The notes: generated by a model from the letters alone, not told the origin. A DNA stretch of 64,000 bases from Fodinicola acaciae (GCF_010993745.1 NZ_WOTN01000003.1:186001-250000), one strand, 5' to 3'; counted from the stretch's first letter, positions 47,092 to 56,044 are shown. Made by a program: numbers and translations.

Positions 47092-48363
47092 ATGGACAGG
47101 CGAACGCTTTTGACCGGCGCTGCCGCGGTTGGCGCGTCGATAGCGGCCGGCGGTCTGGCGACCAGTGCTGCGCCAGCCTCGGCAAGCAGCGCCGGCACAC
47201 TTGGCGACCTGCGTGAGGCGATGGCGGCGCGAGTCGCGCGCGGCGAACTGGTCGGCATGGTGTACGCGGTCGCGCGGCAGGGCCGCGTACATGTCGACAC
47301 GGTCGGCACGATGTCGCTGGACAGCGACCAGCCGATGCGGCGCAGCACGCCGTTCCGGATCGCCTCGCTGACCAAGCCGGTCGTCTCGACGGCCGCGATG
47401 ATGCTGGTCGAGGACGGCCGGCTGGCGCTGGACGAACCGGTCGACCGGCTGTTGCCGGAGCTGGCCGGCCGGCGCGTACTGACGAAAATCGACGCGCCGC
47501 TCGACCAGACGGTGCCGGCTCGGCGGCCGATCACCCTGCAGGACCTGCTGACCCTGCGGATGGGCTACGGCATGATCTTCGAGCCGAGCTTCGAGCCGTC
47601 GTATCCGGTCATCAAGGCCGCGAGCGACCTGCAGCTGGTGATGGCGCAACCGGATCCGCGTACGCCGTGGCGTCCGGACGAGTGGATCCGCCGCTTCGGC
47701 ACGCTGCCGCTGATGGACCAGCCCGGCGAGCACTGGCGTTACAACGCCGGGATGCTCGTGCTGGGCGTACTGGTCGCGCGGGCCGCTCGCCGTCCACTTG
47801 GCGACTTCCTGGCCGAGCGGATCTTCCGGCCGCTCGGCATGCGACAGACCGGTTTCTGGCTGCCGGCCGCGCAGGCACGCCGGTTGCCGGACCTCTACGT
47901 CGGCGACCCACAGACCGGCAAACTCCAGAAAGACGTCAGCTCGCCGCCGCAGGTGTGGTCGCGGCCGCCGGCTTTTCCGTCCGCTGCCGCCGGTCTGGCC
48001 TCCACCATCGACGATTACCTTGCTTTCAGCCAACTCCTGCTCAACAGGGGCGTCAGTCGGCACCGGCGGCTGCTGTCGGCGGAGTCGGTCGACCTGATGA
48101 CGACCAACCACCTCACGCCGCAGCAGCTCGCCGCGGTCGGGCCGGGACCGCTGGGCAACCGCGGCTGGGGATACGGCATGTCCGTGTCGGTGACACCCGA
48201 CGCCGTCTCCGCTCCTGGCCGCTATGGCTGGGAAGGCGGCTATGGCACGCTGTGGTTCAACGACCCGCACCGCGATCTCACCGTGATCGCCATGACGCAG
48301 ACCGTCGACTTCCTGTTCAACGGCGGAGCCGACGAGTTTCAGCGGCTGGCGGTCACAATCTAG
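47092..48363 (+). CDS. Tat-exported serine hydrolase of the beta-lactamase/esterase family
   Basis: 423 residues from the ATG at 47092 (an upstream ATG at 47071 would lengthen the lead). A twin-arginine signal is present: MDRRTLLTGAAAVGASIAAGG. The class C beta-lactamase/EstB fold has the catalytic S92-L-T-K95 and Tyr in YNAG (about residue 221). The usual HTG-like motif is changed. Members of this family are esterases or peptidases rather than true beta-lactamases. A paralog at 52711-53868 has no signal peptide. Its stop overlaps that of the converging phosphoesterase gene by three bases. Confidence 0.87.
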   Translation: MDRRTLLTGAAAVGASIAAGGLATSAAPASASSAGTLGDLREAMAARVARGELVGMVYAVARQGRVHVDTVGTMSLDSDQPMRRSTPFRIASLTKPVVSTAAMMLVEDGRLALDEPVDRLLPELAGRRVLTKIDAPLDQTVPARRPITLQDLLTLRMGYGMIFEPSFEPSYPVIKAASDLQLVMAQPDPRTPWRPDEWIRRFGTLPLMDQPGEHWRYNAGMLVLGVLVARAARRPLGDFLAERIFRPLGMRQTGFWLPAAQARRLPDLYVGDPQTGKLQKDVSSPPQVWSRPPAFPSAAAGLASTIDDYLAFSQLLLNRGVSRHRRLLSAESVDLMTTNHLTPQQLAAVGPGPLGNRGWGYGMSVSVTPDAVSAPGRYGWEGGYGTLWFNDPHRDLTVIAMTQTVDFLFNGGADEFQRLAVTI

Positions 48364-49313
48364 GCCAGCCGTACGTCCTTGACGGCGAGCGAATGTTGGC
48401 CTTTCTGGTAGGAAACCTCGCGGATGCCCAGCGCCTGCCCGAGCTTTCCGGCCGGCAGCACCACCGGTGTCGGCGCCGGTCCATGACCCGGCGCCGGCAG
48501 CGGGTACGCGGTGGTCGTCGCGCTGTGGAAGGTCACGTTTCCCTCTGTTTTGGTGAAAAGCTGGTGCACATGACCGTTCAGGCAGGTGACGGAGGAAAAC
48601 CGGCGCAGATAGCTGAGGGCCTGGGTGGCGTCGTCGGTCCCCCAGCCCCAGGCCGGATACATCGCGAACAGCGGAATGTGGCTGAAAACCACGATCGGCG
48701 TGTCGGAGGACAGTGACGCCACGTCTTTACGAATGAACTCCAGCTGTTCGGCGCCGAGATGTCCGAGCTTTTCCAGGCTCAGCGTGTTGACCAGCGACAG
48801 GAAATGTACGCCTTTAACGTCGAAGCTGTACCATCCGTCGCCGCGCGTACCGGCACCGAAGAACTGGCGATATTTCTGTCCGGTGTCGTCGATCGAGTCG
48901 TGCTCGCCGGGGACGGTCATCGCCTTTCCGGTGCGCAGTCCGCTCATCATCTGCTTCACCTGGTCAAACTGCGCCTTGGTGGCCAGATGCGTCAGGTCTC
49001 CGGTGTGCATCACGAAATCCGGCCGGCGCGGCAGCGCGTTGATCTGGTTGATCGCATGCGAAAACGACTCGGTGACGGCGGTGTTGGCCGCTCCGGTGAA
49101 ACCGAGATGGCTGTCGCTGACCTGTACGAACCGCAGCGCGTTCGGATCGTCGGCGGCCGGCGGCGCGGACTGGCCGGCCACATGGCTGATCACCTCACCA
49201 CCGGCGACCACCAGCACGACCGCGGAGCCGAACCAGGCCGTGTGCCGCAGCAACTGCCGGCGGCTCATGCCGTGCGGATCCTGTTTCTCCTCCGTGTTTT
49301 CCTCTGTGGTCAT
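48360..49313 (-). CDS. Tat-exported metallophosphoesterase
   Basis: 317 residues, ATG overlapping the cupredoxin stop (ATGA). A twin-arginine signal (MSRRQLLRHTAWFGSAVVLVV) directs export. The calcineurin-like motifs appear in order: VSDSHLGF (DxH), HTGDLTH (GDxx), PGEHDS (where GNHD is usual), FSHIPL and NGHVHQLF (GHxH). The Asn-to-Glu change in the third motif would alter the metal site or select a different metal. It is the last gene of the sigma/Rieske/cupredoxin operon. Confidence 0.88.
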   Translation of the reverse strand: MTTEENTEEKQDPHGMSRRQLLRHTAWFGSAVVLVVAGGEVISHVAGQSAPPAADDPNALRFVQVSDSHLGFTGAANTAVTESFSHAINQINALPRRPDFVMHTGDLTHLATKAQFDQVKQMMSGLRTGKAMTVPGEHDSIDDTGQKYRQFFGAGTRGDGWYSFDVKGVHFLSLVNTLSLEKLGHLGAEQLEFIRKDVASLSSDTPIVVFSHIPLFAMYPAWGWGTDDATQALSYLRRFSSVTCLNGHVHQLFTKTEGNVTFHSATTTAYPLPAPGHGPAPTPVVLPAGKLGQALGIREVSYQKGQHSLAVKDVRLA

Positions 49314-49732
49314 CGCGTCACCACCACGGTCCCGGTCATGAACGGGTGGATCGTACACAGATACTGATATGTCCCCGGAGCGGTGAAAGCGTGCCGGTAG
49401 ACGCCGCCGGTGTTCAGCGTCGGCGACCGCAGCTGGCTGGCCGGCGGCACCGACGTGACCGTATGCGCGTCCTGGTCTGCGTTCGTCCACGTCACGGTCA
49501 CACCGGCCTTCACGGTGATCGTCGCTGGCACGAAGGCGAAGTTCTTGATCGAGACGGTGTTCGTGGCGACCGGTGCGGCGTTCTGGGTCGCGCTCGGCGC
49601 CGGCATGGACATCCCCGGCATCGGCTGGCTGGCGCCGGCCGGAGCCGCCGGCGCGGTCGACCCGCAGCCGGCGAGCAGTCCGAGGCTCACCCCGCCGGCC
49701 GCGCAGGCGACCCCGATGGCAGTTATCCGCAT
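49310..49732 (-). CDS. Cupredoxin-domain lipoprotein (blue copper)
   Basis: 140 residues. The signal peptide ends in the lipobox LLAGC, so the protein is lipid-anchored outside the membrane. A Met/Pro-rich linker (QPMPGMSMPAPSATQ) follows. The cupredoxin domain (about 55-140) holds type 1 copper ligands: His in DAHTVTS, and Cys-His-Met in YLCTIHPFM. It likely carries electrons or copper. It sits 57 bases after the Rieske gene stop and overlaps the phosphoesterase start. Confidence 0.9.
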   Translation of the reverse strand: MRITAIGVACAAGGVSLGLLAGCGSTAPAAPAGASQPMPGMSMPAPSATQNAAPVATNTVSIKNFAFVPATITVKAGVTVTWTNADQDAHTVTSVPPASQLRSPTLNTGGVYRHAFTAPGTYQYLCTIHPFMTGTVVVTR

Positions 49733-49788
49733 GGTGGTTTTCCTCTCCTGGACCGGTTTTTCGGTTCATCTACCGATAGCCGGCCGGG

Positions 49789-50469
49789 TTACGCGTGCGG
49801 AGCGAAAACCTGGATGGCGCCGTCGATCTCACGGACCGCGAGGCGCGGCAGCGGCGGCAGCTGGGTCGGCAGCTGGTGCCGCAACACCTGTCCACCGACC
49901 GAAAACGCGGCGCGATGGCACGGACAGTTGAGCTGGCGGTGCGGCAGGTCCAGCACCAGCCGGCAGCCCAGGTGCGTACACACCCCGGAAACCGCGCGCA
50001 GTTTTCCGTCCGTACGCTGGACGAATCCCAGCACGGTCCCCAGGTCGAACGGTTTCACGCCACCGTCGGGCAGCTCCGCGCTGGCGGCGACCGTACGCCA
50101 CTGGCCGTCGTTGGGCTGCAGTGTGTCGCCTTGGTCGGCCAGCGTTTCCTGCTGGCCCAAGGTGAATCCGGCGGCCGCACCGACCGCCGCCGAGCCGGCG
50201 GCGACACCGGCCACCATGCCGGCCGCCTGCACGAACCGCCGCCGGCCGGTGGTCAGCCTCACCGGCTCGGCGGACTCGTCCTCCATGGCGGCGCTGAGGC
50301 GTTTGCGCAGCGCGTCCACGAACTCCTCGGACGGCCGGTCACCGGCTGCCGAGCGCAACTCGATGGCCGTACGCACGTACGCCTCCTCGTCCGCGTCGGC
50401 GGCAAACCTCCGTGTCCGCCGGCCACGGAGCAGATCGGCGACGAACCGCCGCAGCTGTCGCGTCCTCAC
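49789..50469 (-). CDS. Rieske [2Fe-2S] membrane protein with cytoplasmic N-terminal region
   Basis: 226 residues. The GTG start overlaps the sigma-factor stop (GTGA). Residues 1-72 are charged and helical, of the size and composition of an anti-sigma domain. A Tat-like motif and membrane segment follow (RRRFVQ at 76-81, then hydrophobic to about 105), with an exported Rieske domain at about 120-226. Cluster ligands are C164/H166 and C182/H185, with the disulphide pair C169/C184. Tat export of a folded iron-sulphur protein is normal for Rieske proteins. The long cytoplasmic lead is not. Overlap with the ECF sigma gene suggests that it is the sigma's redox-sensitive partner. Confidence 0.88.
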   Translation of the reverse strand: MRTRQLRRFVADLLRGRRTRRFAADADEEAYVRTAIELRSAAGDRPSEEFVDALRKRLSAAMEDESAEPVRLTTGRRRFVQAAGMVAGVAAGSAAVGAAAGFTLGQQETLADQGDTLQPNDGQWRTVAASAELPDGGVKPFDLGTVLGFVQRTDGKLRAVSGVCTHLGCRLVLDLPHRQLNCPCHRAAFSVGGQVLRHQLPTQLPPLPRLAVREIDGAIQVFAPHA

Positions 50470-51062
50470 GGCCTCATCCCCTCCGCAACCACCGCCGCCT
50501 GACGTAAGGCACGGTGCTGCAGGACCTTCACGTTGCCAACTGTCACGCCGAGCTCGGCGGCGGCCTCTTTCAGCGTGTACGCACGCAGAAACCGCAGCTC
50601 CAGCACCTGCCGATAGCGCGGCGGCAACGCGGCCAGGATCATCTCGGCACGCGCCGACGCCACCCCGTTGGGCCGCGCCGGCTCGAAGACGTCCTCGATC
50701 TGCTCGGTGTCCAGCGTGGTGACCGGCCGGCCGAGCGTACGCCGCCAGTATCCGGCCAGCACCGTCCTGGCCACGGTGAGCAGATACGCGCGCACCTCGC
50801 CGACGCTCGCCGACATGCGCAACGGTCGCAGTGCCGCCAGAAAAACCTCCTCGGTCAGGTCCTCCGCGTCCGGCCGGTTGCCGACCTTGGCGAACATCAG
50901 CCGATACACCCGGTCCACATTCTCTCTATAGATCGTCTCCCAGTCGGGATACACGTCGTCACCGACCACGCGCAGCCTCGGTGGACCGGTGACCACGTCC
51001 GTCGTGGTCCGCTCCGCCTGCTCCGCCGGCCCGCGCCATGCTCGAAACCGGTGCGGCGCCAC
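50466..51062 (-). CDS. ECF RNA polymerase sigma factor
   Basis: 198 residues, GTG at 51062. It has sigma region 2 (YRENVDRVYRLMFAKVGNRPDAEDLTEEVFLAALRPL) and region 4 (ILAALPPRYRQVLELRFLRAYTLKEAAAELGVTVGNVKVLQHRALRQ). There are ~38 extra residues before region 2. First gene of the operon with the Rieske, cupredoxin and phosphoesterase genes; it probably drives this operon under redox or envelope stress, held by the Rieske protein (inference). Confidence 0.92.
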   Translation of the reverse strand: MAPHRFRAWRGPAEQAERTTTDVVTGPPRLRVVGDDVYPDWETIYRENVDRVYRLMFAKVGNRPDAEDLTEEVFLAALRPLRMSASVGEVRAYLLTVARTVLAGYWRRTLGRPVTTLDTEQIEDVFEPARPNGVASARAEMILAALPPRYRQVLELRFLRAYTLKEAAAELGVTVGNVKVLQHRALRQAAVVAEGMRP

Positions 51063-51417
51063 CTCTCACCATCCCCGCAAGTCGCCTGCGGTCCATAACC
51101 GCTTCCATGACGAGATACACGGTCGGGTTACACCCATGGGTTCAAGACGCATCTGGGTGAGGTGTCGACAGCTCGACGGCTCGACGGCTCGGTCGCGGCA
51201 ACGCCGCCGCCGCGGGCGACCGCCGGTCCTCCGGTCGGACCTCACGCGGCCGAGATCAACATCCTCGCAGTCACCCCACGCGGTGGTGATATCGCGTTGG
51301 CGGCGAGGAGGGGCACGACGTACGAGGTCGACTATTTCGCTTGTAGCGAAGGAAAACAGTTATCACAGATGTGTTTGGTGGCGTGGTTTTGTCGGTGTGG
51401 CCGGTATTATTGGAGGC
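51063..51417. other. Region between sigma gene and HNH copy 2
   Basis: The left part should hold the promoter of the minus-strand sigma operon; I could not choose a convincing one. A short GCTCGACG direct repeat lies near 51172. From 51336 it belongs to the HNH element, whose TTCGC-N5-GCGAA palindrome is at 51336-51350. Confidence 0.45.
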
Positions 51418-52600
51418 ATGACCACTCCTTCCGTCGCCACCGCGCCAGTCGGTGACCCGTGGCCGGAAGAAGACGCGAACGTGCTCGCGGCGATGCTGCG
51501 TGACGCCGAGCGAGAGTATCGCAAGGCCGCGGCGCGGGTGTTGAAAATCGTCAAGGCGATCGAGCACAAAGAGGCGTACGAGCAGCTGCAGGCCAAAAAC
51601 ATGCAGCAGTTGCCGGAAGATCAGCTGTTGCTCTCCCCGACCGAAGCCAGTCGCAGGGTGCAGCGCGCCGGCGCGTTCTGTCCCGGCATGGCGCTGACCG
51701 GTGAACTGTTGACGCCAAGCATATGGATGCTGGTCGTCTCTATCGGCTCGGCACCCGGTTGCATGCCTATCTGGACCCGGATGGCGCGGCGCCGTCGGAC
51801 AAGGACGATGCGAAGCCGCGCCGGGAGTTGCACCTGCACACCGGTCGCGACGGCCGCCTCGCGCTGCGCGGCATTCTCGACGCCGAGACCGGTTCCCTGC
51901 TGCAGGAAGTGTTGTCACCGCCGGCAAAGCCGGAAGGTGAAGACGGCAAGCCCGATCCTCGATCAGCTGCCGAGCGTAACGGTGACGCGCTTGCCGACAT
52001 CCTGAATCTCGTGGCTGATACCGGGAAGTTGCCGATCCAGGGCGCCGAGCGGCCGCACCTGACGGTGACGATCTCCTGGGAGATGCTCCGCGACTGCCTG
52101 GGTGTGGCGCGCGCGTACGAGGGCCTGACCATCAGCCCCGAAACCGCCCGCCGCCTCGCCTGCGACGCGGACATTATTCCGATCATCCTCAACTCCGAAG
52201 GCGTACCACTGGACGTCGGCCGCAAGGAACGGCTGGCCGGACCAGAGCTGCGGAAAGCGTTGATCGCACGAGACAAAGGTCGCACCCGGCCCGGATGTAC
52301 GCGGCCGGTCCGGCACACGCGGTCGCATCACATCGTGTCATGGGTGGACGGTGGCACCACCTGTCTGGAAAATTGCGTGTTGCTCTGCGACCGCCATCAT
52401 CGCGAAAATTCACCACACCGACTGGACCGTACGGATGAACAACGGCCACCCGGAGTTCATCCCACCACTCGATGTGGACTACGAGCAAAAGCCGCTCCGA
52501 AATACCTACCACCTGTACGGCTGACCCGAACAGGTGGACCACCAACCAACAACACAAACGCTTGTTTCCTCGCCTCAGCTATCGGAATGTTGAGACGAGG
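51336..52600 (+). repeat. DUF222/HNH (13E12-like) element, copy 2
   Basis: Same unit as at 35964-37248: left hairpin TTCGC-N5-GCGAA, decayed HNH gene and right hairpin at 52568-52600 (CCTCGCCTCAGC against GTTGAGACGAGG, less perfect here). Confidence 0.8.
51418..52524 (+). pseudogene. DUF222 / HNH endonuclease, copy 2 (one deletion, one insertion)
   Basis: It begins MTTPSVATAPVGDPWPEED and contains the helical segment missing from copy 1. It has lost 148 bases near 51717 (corresponding to 36221-36368 in copy 1) between GCGCC-AAG-like microhomologies, which shifts the frame. It has one extra A near 52407, so the last ~38 codons are also out of frame. The central block includes the zinc-type CysProGlyCys-like region and HHIVSWVDGGTTCLENC of the HNH core. 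Neither copy is intact, but together they supply every part of the ancestral gene. Confidence 0.85.
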
Positions 52601-52710
52601 ACCAAGCGTGTCCCATGTCTTTCAGCCTCACACAGCAGGGGCGAAGCACTGCCCGCCGTCGCGCTGGTGCCATACCTGCCACCAAATCCTACGAACACGA
52701 CAACGCACCA

Positions 52711-53868
52711 CTAGTCGTCGATGGCCTGGTAGACCGTCGTCCAAAAATCCTGTGAGCTCGGCAGCCGCTGGTCGCCGGCGTGCGCTCGTTGCATGAACAG
52801 GATCGTCGTCAGGTCCTCGACCGGGTCGTTGTACCAGACGGTGCCGTAATAACCAGGCCAACCATAGCTGCCGACCGAAGGGCCGAGATGTGTACGGCGA
52901 GTACGCACCGACAGGCCAAACCCCCACCCCATGGCACCGAAGTATCCCGGCCAGAATCCGGAAACCGCCTTCTGCGCCGGGGTCAGCTGGTCTGTGGTCA
53001 TCAGCGCCACCGCCGGCCGGGAGAGCGCTCGGCCACCGGCGAGCAACGCGGACGCGAAAGCAAGGTAGTCCGCGGCGGTGGACACGAGTCCACCGCCACC
53101 TGACTCGAAGAGCGGCGGCCGGCTCCATCGTCCGTCGGGACGGTCGTCGACGACCAGCTCGCCGGTGGCTTCGTCGCGCGCGTACGCGGTCGCCAAGCGG
53201 TCGAGGTGTTCGCTGCTGAAGCCGGTGTCGGGCATGCCGAGCGGTTCGCAGATCCGTTGGCGTACGGCCGCGTCGAGGGACGTGCCGGTGGCGCGCGCGA
53301 TGAGTACGCCGGTCACGTCGGCGGCGGTGTCGTACATCCAGCGCTCACCCGGCTGATGGACCAGCGGCAGCGCGCCGAGCCGGCGCATCCACTCGTCCGG
53401 CGCCGGCTCGCCGATGGCATCGAGGGCGTCGGCGATTGGAGCCTCGGCAACGACCATGCCAGTGCCGAAGGTGAAGGTCAGCAGGTCCCGCAGCGTGACC
53501 GAACGATTCGCCGCGACCGTGTCGTCCAGCGGTCCGTACGGGTCGGCCAGCACTCGCATGCCGGTCAACTCCGGCAGAAGGTCGTCGACCGGATCATCGA
53601 GGCGCAGCGTGCAGTCCTCCACGAGCGTCATCGCGCACGCGGCGACGACCGGCTTGCTCATCGAGGCCATCCGGCAGATCGTGTCGGCGGCCATCGGGGT
53701 CGTCGAGCCGGCGCCTTCAAAGGCGAGGTTGCCGACTGCCGCGATGTGGACGTGGCCTTTGCGTGCGAGCACGACCAGCGCACCGGGGACGAAACCGGAG
53801 TCGACCTGACGCGCGAGCAGATCCCACAGCCGCGCCAGCCGTTTCGACGAGAAGCCACCAGAAGTCAC
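52711..53868 (-). CDS. Serine hydrolase of the beta-lactamase/esterase family
   Basis: 385 residues from the GTG at 53868; a TTG at 53892 is an alternative start, and neither has a ribosome-binding site. The class C beta-lactamase fold includes S69-M-S-K72 and the tyrosine YDT motif, plus GYYGTVWYNDPVEDL near the end. No signal peptide, so cytoplasmic, unlike the Tat-exported paralog at 47092. It is probably an esterase or peptidase. The gene starts 32 bases after the ECF42-type sigma stop and may be in its operon. Confidence 0.82.
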   Translation of the reverse strand: MTSGGFSSKRLARLWDLLARQVDSGFVPGALVVLARKGHVHIAAVGNLAFEGAGSTTPMAADTICRMASMSKPVVAACAMTLVEDCTLRLDDPVDDLLPELTGMRVLADPYGPLDDTVAANRSVTLRDLLTFTFGTGMVVAEAPIADALDAIGEPAPDEWMRRLGALPLVHQPGERWMYDTAADVTGVLIARATGTSLDAAVRQRICEPLGMPDTGFSSEHLDRLATAYARDEATGELVVDDRPDGRWSRPPLFESGGGGLVSTAADYLAFASALLAGGRALSRPAVALMTTDQLTPAQKAVSGFWPGYFGAMGWGFGLSVRTRRTHLGPSVGSYGWPGYYGTVWYNDPVEDLTTILFMQRAHAGDQRLPSSQDFWTTVYQAIDD

Positions 53869-53900
53869 CGGTCGAATATGGCCGTAAAGCAAGGCTGTCG

Positions 53901-55097
53901 CTACTGCGACTCCGCCAGTCGCGCTCGCCGCGTCCGCAGGAAGGTCCGCTCGGTGTCGTTGGTGGCCAGGGCGATCGCCTCGTCGTACGCAGTGACGGCC
54001 TCCTCGGCCCGGCCGAGGCGGCTGAGCAGGTCCGCCCGGGTCGCCGGCAGCAGGTGATAACCGGGCAGGTCCAGCTCGTCGATCGCGGCCAACGCCAGTG
54101 CGGGTCCGTGCACCTCGGCCACCGCGACCGCGCGGTTGAGCGCGACGATCGGCGTCGGGGTGTGCGCGAGCAGCTGGTCATAGAGCGCCAGCACCTGCGT
54201 CCAGTCGGTGGCCGGCCCGTCCGTGTGTACGGCGTTGATCGCGGCCTGCAGCTGATATGGCCCCGGCTGATCGCGGCGCAGGCAGCGGCGCACCAGCTCG
54301 TGCCCCTCGGCGATCAGCCGCCGGTCCCACAACGAGCGGTCCTGCTCCGGCAGTACCAGCAACTCGCCGGACGGCCCGACGCGCGCCGGCCGCCGGGCCT
54401 CGGTGAGCAGGAGCAGCGCCAGCAGGCCGAGCACCTCGGGTTCGTCCGGCATCAGCTCGGCCAGCGCCCGGGCCAGCCGTACGGCCTCCAGGCACAGGTC
54501 CGTACGCAGCAACTCCCCCGAGGTCGAGGCGTAACCTTCGTTGAAGACCAGGTAGACGACCGTGAGCACGGAGGCCAGCCGGTCCGGCAGGTCGGCGTCC
54601 GCCGGCACTCGGTAGGCAATGCCGGCGTCGCGGATTTTTTTCTTCGCGCGGGTGATCCGCTGGAAGACGGTCGCCTCCGGCACCAGGTAGGCGCGGGCGA
54701 TCTCGGCCACCTCCAGACCACCGATCAGCCGCAACGTGAGGGCCGTCCGCGCGACCGGCGACAGCGCCGGATGGCAGCAGGTGAAGATGAGGCGGAGCTG
54801 GTCGTCCCGCACCGGTCCCACCTCCACGGGCTCGTCGGGTTGGTGCAACAACATCGCCTGTACGTGCCGGGACTCGCGGGTGGACTCGCGGCGCAGGCGG
54901 TCGATCGCGCGGTTGCGCGCGGTGGTCACGATCCACGCACCCGGGTTGGGTGGCAGCTCGGTCCACCGCTGGACGGCGACCGCGAACGCGTCCTGCACGG
55001 CCTCCTCGGCAAGCCCGATGTCGCCGAGCAGGCGGGTCAGCGTCGCCACGCACCGGCCGTACTCGGCGCGGTAGACGCCGTCGAAATCGAGCGCCAT
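53901..55097 (-). CDS. ECF42-type sigma factor with C-terminal extension
   Basis: 398 residues, ATG directly after the stop of the DGPF gene (no gap). Sigma region 2 (YRAEYGRCVATLTRLLGDIGLAEEAVQDAFAVAVQRW) and region 4 (ALTLRLIGGLEVAEIARAYLVPEATVFQRITRAKKKI) are followed by a ~200-residue helical extension (VVYLVFNEGYASTSGELLRTDLC ... LNRAVAVAEVHGPALALAAID). ECF42 members lack an anti-sigma and carry this extension instead. They are genetically linked to DGPF proteins, as here. The extension is essential for activity in studied members. Confidence 0.92.
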   Translation of the reverse strand: MALDFDGVYRAEYGRCVATLTRLLGDIGLAEEAVQDAFAVAVQRWTELPPNPGAWIVTTARNRAIDRLRRESTRESRHVQAMLLHQPDEPVEVGPVRDDQLRLIFTCCHPALSPVARTALTLRLIGGLEVAEIARAYLVPEATVFQRITRAKKKIRDAGIAYRVPADADLPDRLASVLTVVYLVFNEGYASTSGELLRTDLCLEAVRLARALAELMPDEPEVLGLLALLLLTEARRPARVGPSGELLVLPEQDRSLWDRRLIAEGHELVRRCLRRDQPGPYQLQAAINAVHTDGPATDWTQVLALYDQLLAHTPTPIVALNRAVAVAEVHGPALALAAIDELDLPGYHLLPATRADLLSRLGRAEEAVTAYDEAIALATNDTERTFLRTRRARLAESQ

Positions 55098-55454
55098 CTA
55101 GTCCTCGGAGCCGTCGTGAAACGGACGCACCTCGACCGGTTGTCGGCAGGCCAGCGCACATTTGCTGGCCCACGACAGTGCCTCGTCGAGGTCCTCGCAC
55201 CGGACCACCCACAACCCGCCGAGCTGCTCCTTGGTCTCGGCGAACGGGCCATCGGTCATCGTGGTCGTGCCGTTGCCCGGTCGTACGACAGTGGTCGCGT
55301 GCGAGGGCAGCAGGCCGCCGACGAACACCCACGAGCCGGCGGCCTTCATGTCGTCGGTGACCTTGCCGGTCCTGGCCATCTGCTCGCGCAGCTCGTCCCC
55401 GGTCTCCGGCGGCGCGCTCTCGTCGTACTGGACGGCGATCAGATATTGCTTCAC
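55098..55454 (-). CDS. YCII-related DGPF protein
   Basis: 118 residues, GTG at 55454. The YCII/DGPF fold: MKQYLIAVQYDESAPP start, then TTTMTDGPFAETKEQLGGLWVVRCEDLDEALSWA, with the DGPF signature itself. These small dimeric proteins are the constant partners of ECF42 sigma factors. The exact role (enzyme or ligand sensor) is not settled. Its stop abuts the sigma start (TAG then ATG), implying coupling. Confidence 0.92.
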   Translation of the reverse strand: MKQYLIAVQYDESAPPETGDELREQMARTGKVTDDMKAAGSWVFVGGLLPSHATTVVRPGNGTTTMTDGPFAETKEQLGGLWVVRCEDLDEALSWASKCALACRQPVEVRPFHDGSED

Positions 55455-55465
55455 GGCGGTCTCCT

Positions 55466-56044
55466 TCAGGCGTGCGGAACGGGTCGATAGATGAGTTCCT
55501 GGGTGTGGCCGTCGAGCGTACGGGCCCGCAGCAGCTCGAGGTCGAAGTCGGCGCCGCCGTGGAAAACCGGGTCCGCTCCGGTCTGGCCGGTGATCACCGG
55601 GAACAGCGTCACCTGCACACGGTCGACCAGGCCGGCGGCCATCAGCACGCGGTTGACCGACAGGCTGCCGTGCGAGCGCAGTGGCACGTCCGACTCCTCC
55701 TTGAGCCTCGCGACGATGTCGACAATGTCACCACTCACGACGGTCGCGTCCGGCCAGTCAAGCGGCTCGCGCAGTGTGCTCGAGATGACGGTCGCGGGCA
55801 TCTCTCTCATGAGCGTGACCCACGCGTCGAGCGCCTCGGACGGTGGACTGCCGGCGGCCAGCATCTGGGCGTGCGCGCGGTAGGTGTTGGCACCAAAGAC
55901 CATCCGCTGCTTCCGCGCGTACAGCTGGCGGCGGTGTTCCAGCAGCTCAGGGCCCTGTTTCCCCCAGTAGCCACCCCAGTCGCCAGTGTGCGCGCCGAAG
56001 CCGTCCAGGCTGGTGAACACGTCGAAGGTGTAGGTCGCGGTCAT
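55466..56044 (-). CDS. RibD/dihydrofolate reductase-fold protein, second copy
   Basis: 192 residues, ATG with GAGGAGAC upstream. The RibD_C-like fold includes TFDVFTSLDGFGAHTGDWGG, MVFGANTYRAHAQML and a PLRSHGSLSVNRVLMAAGLVDRVQVTLFPVI nucleotide-binding segment. It is a probable NADPH-dependent reductase of unknown substrate. It is 11 bases upstream of the DGPF gene on the same strand and may be co-transcribed in the ECF42 operon, a common association. Confidence 0.87.
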   Translation of the reverse strand: MTATYTFDVFTSLDGFGAHTGDWGGYWGKQGPELLEHRRQLYARKQRMVFGANTYRAHAQMLAAGSPPSEALDAWVTLMREMPATVISSTLREPLDWPDATVVSGDIVDIVARLKEESDVPLRSHGSLSVNRVLMAAGLVDRVQVTLFPVITGQTGADPVFHGGADFDLELLRARTLDGHTQELIYRPVPHA

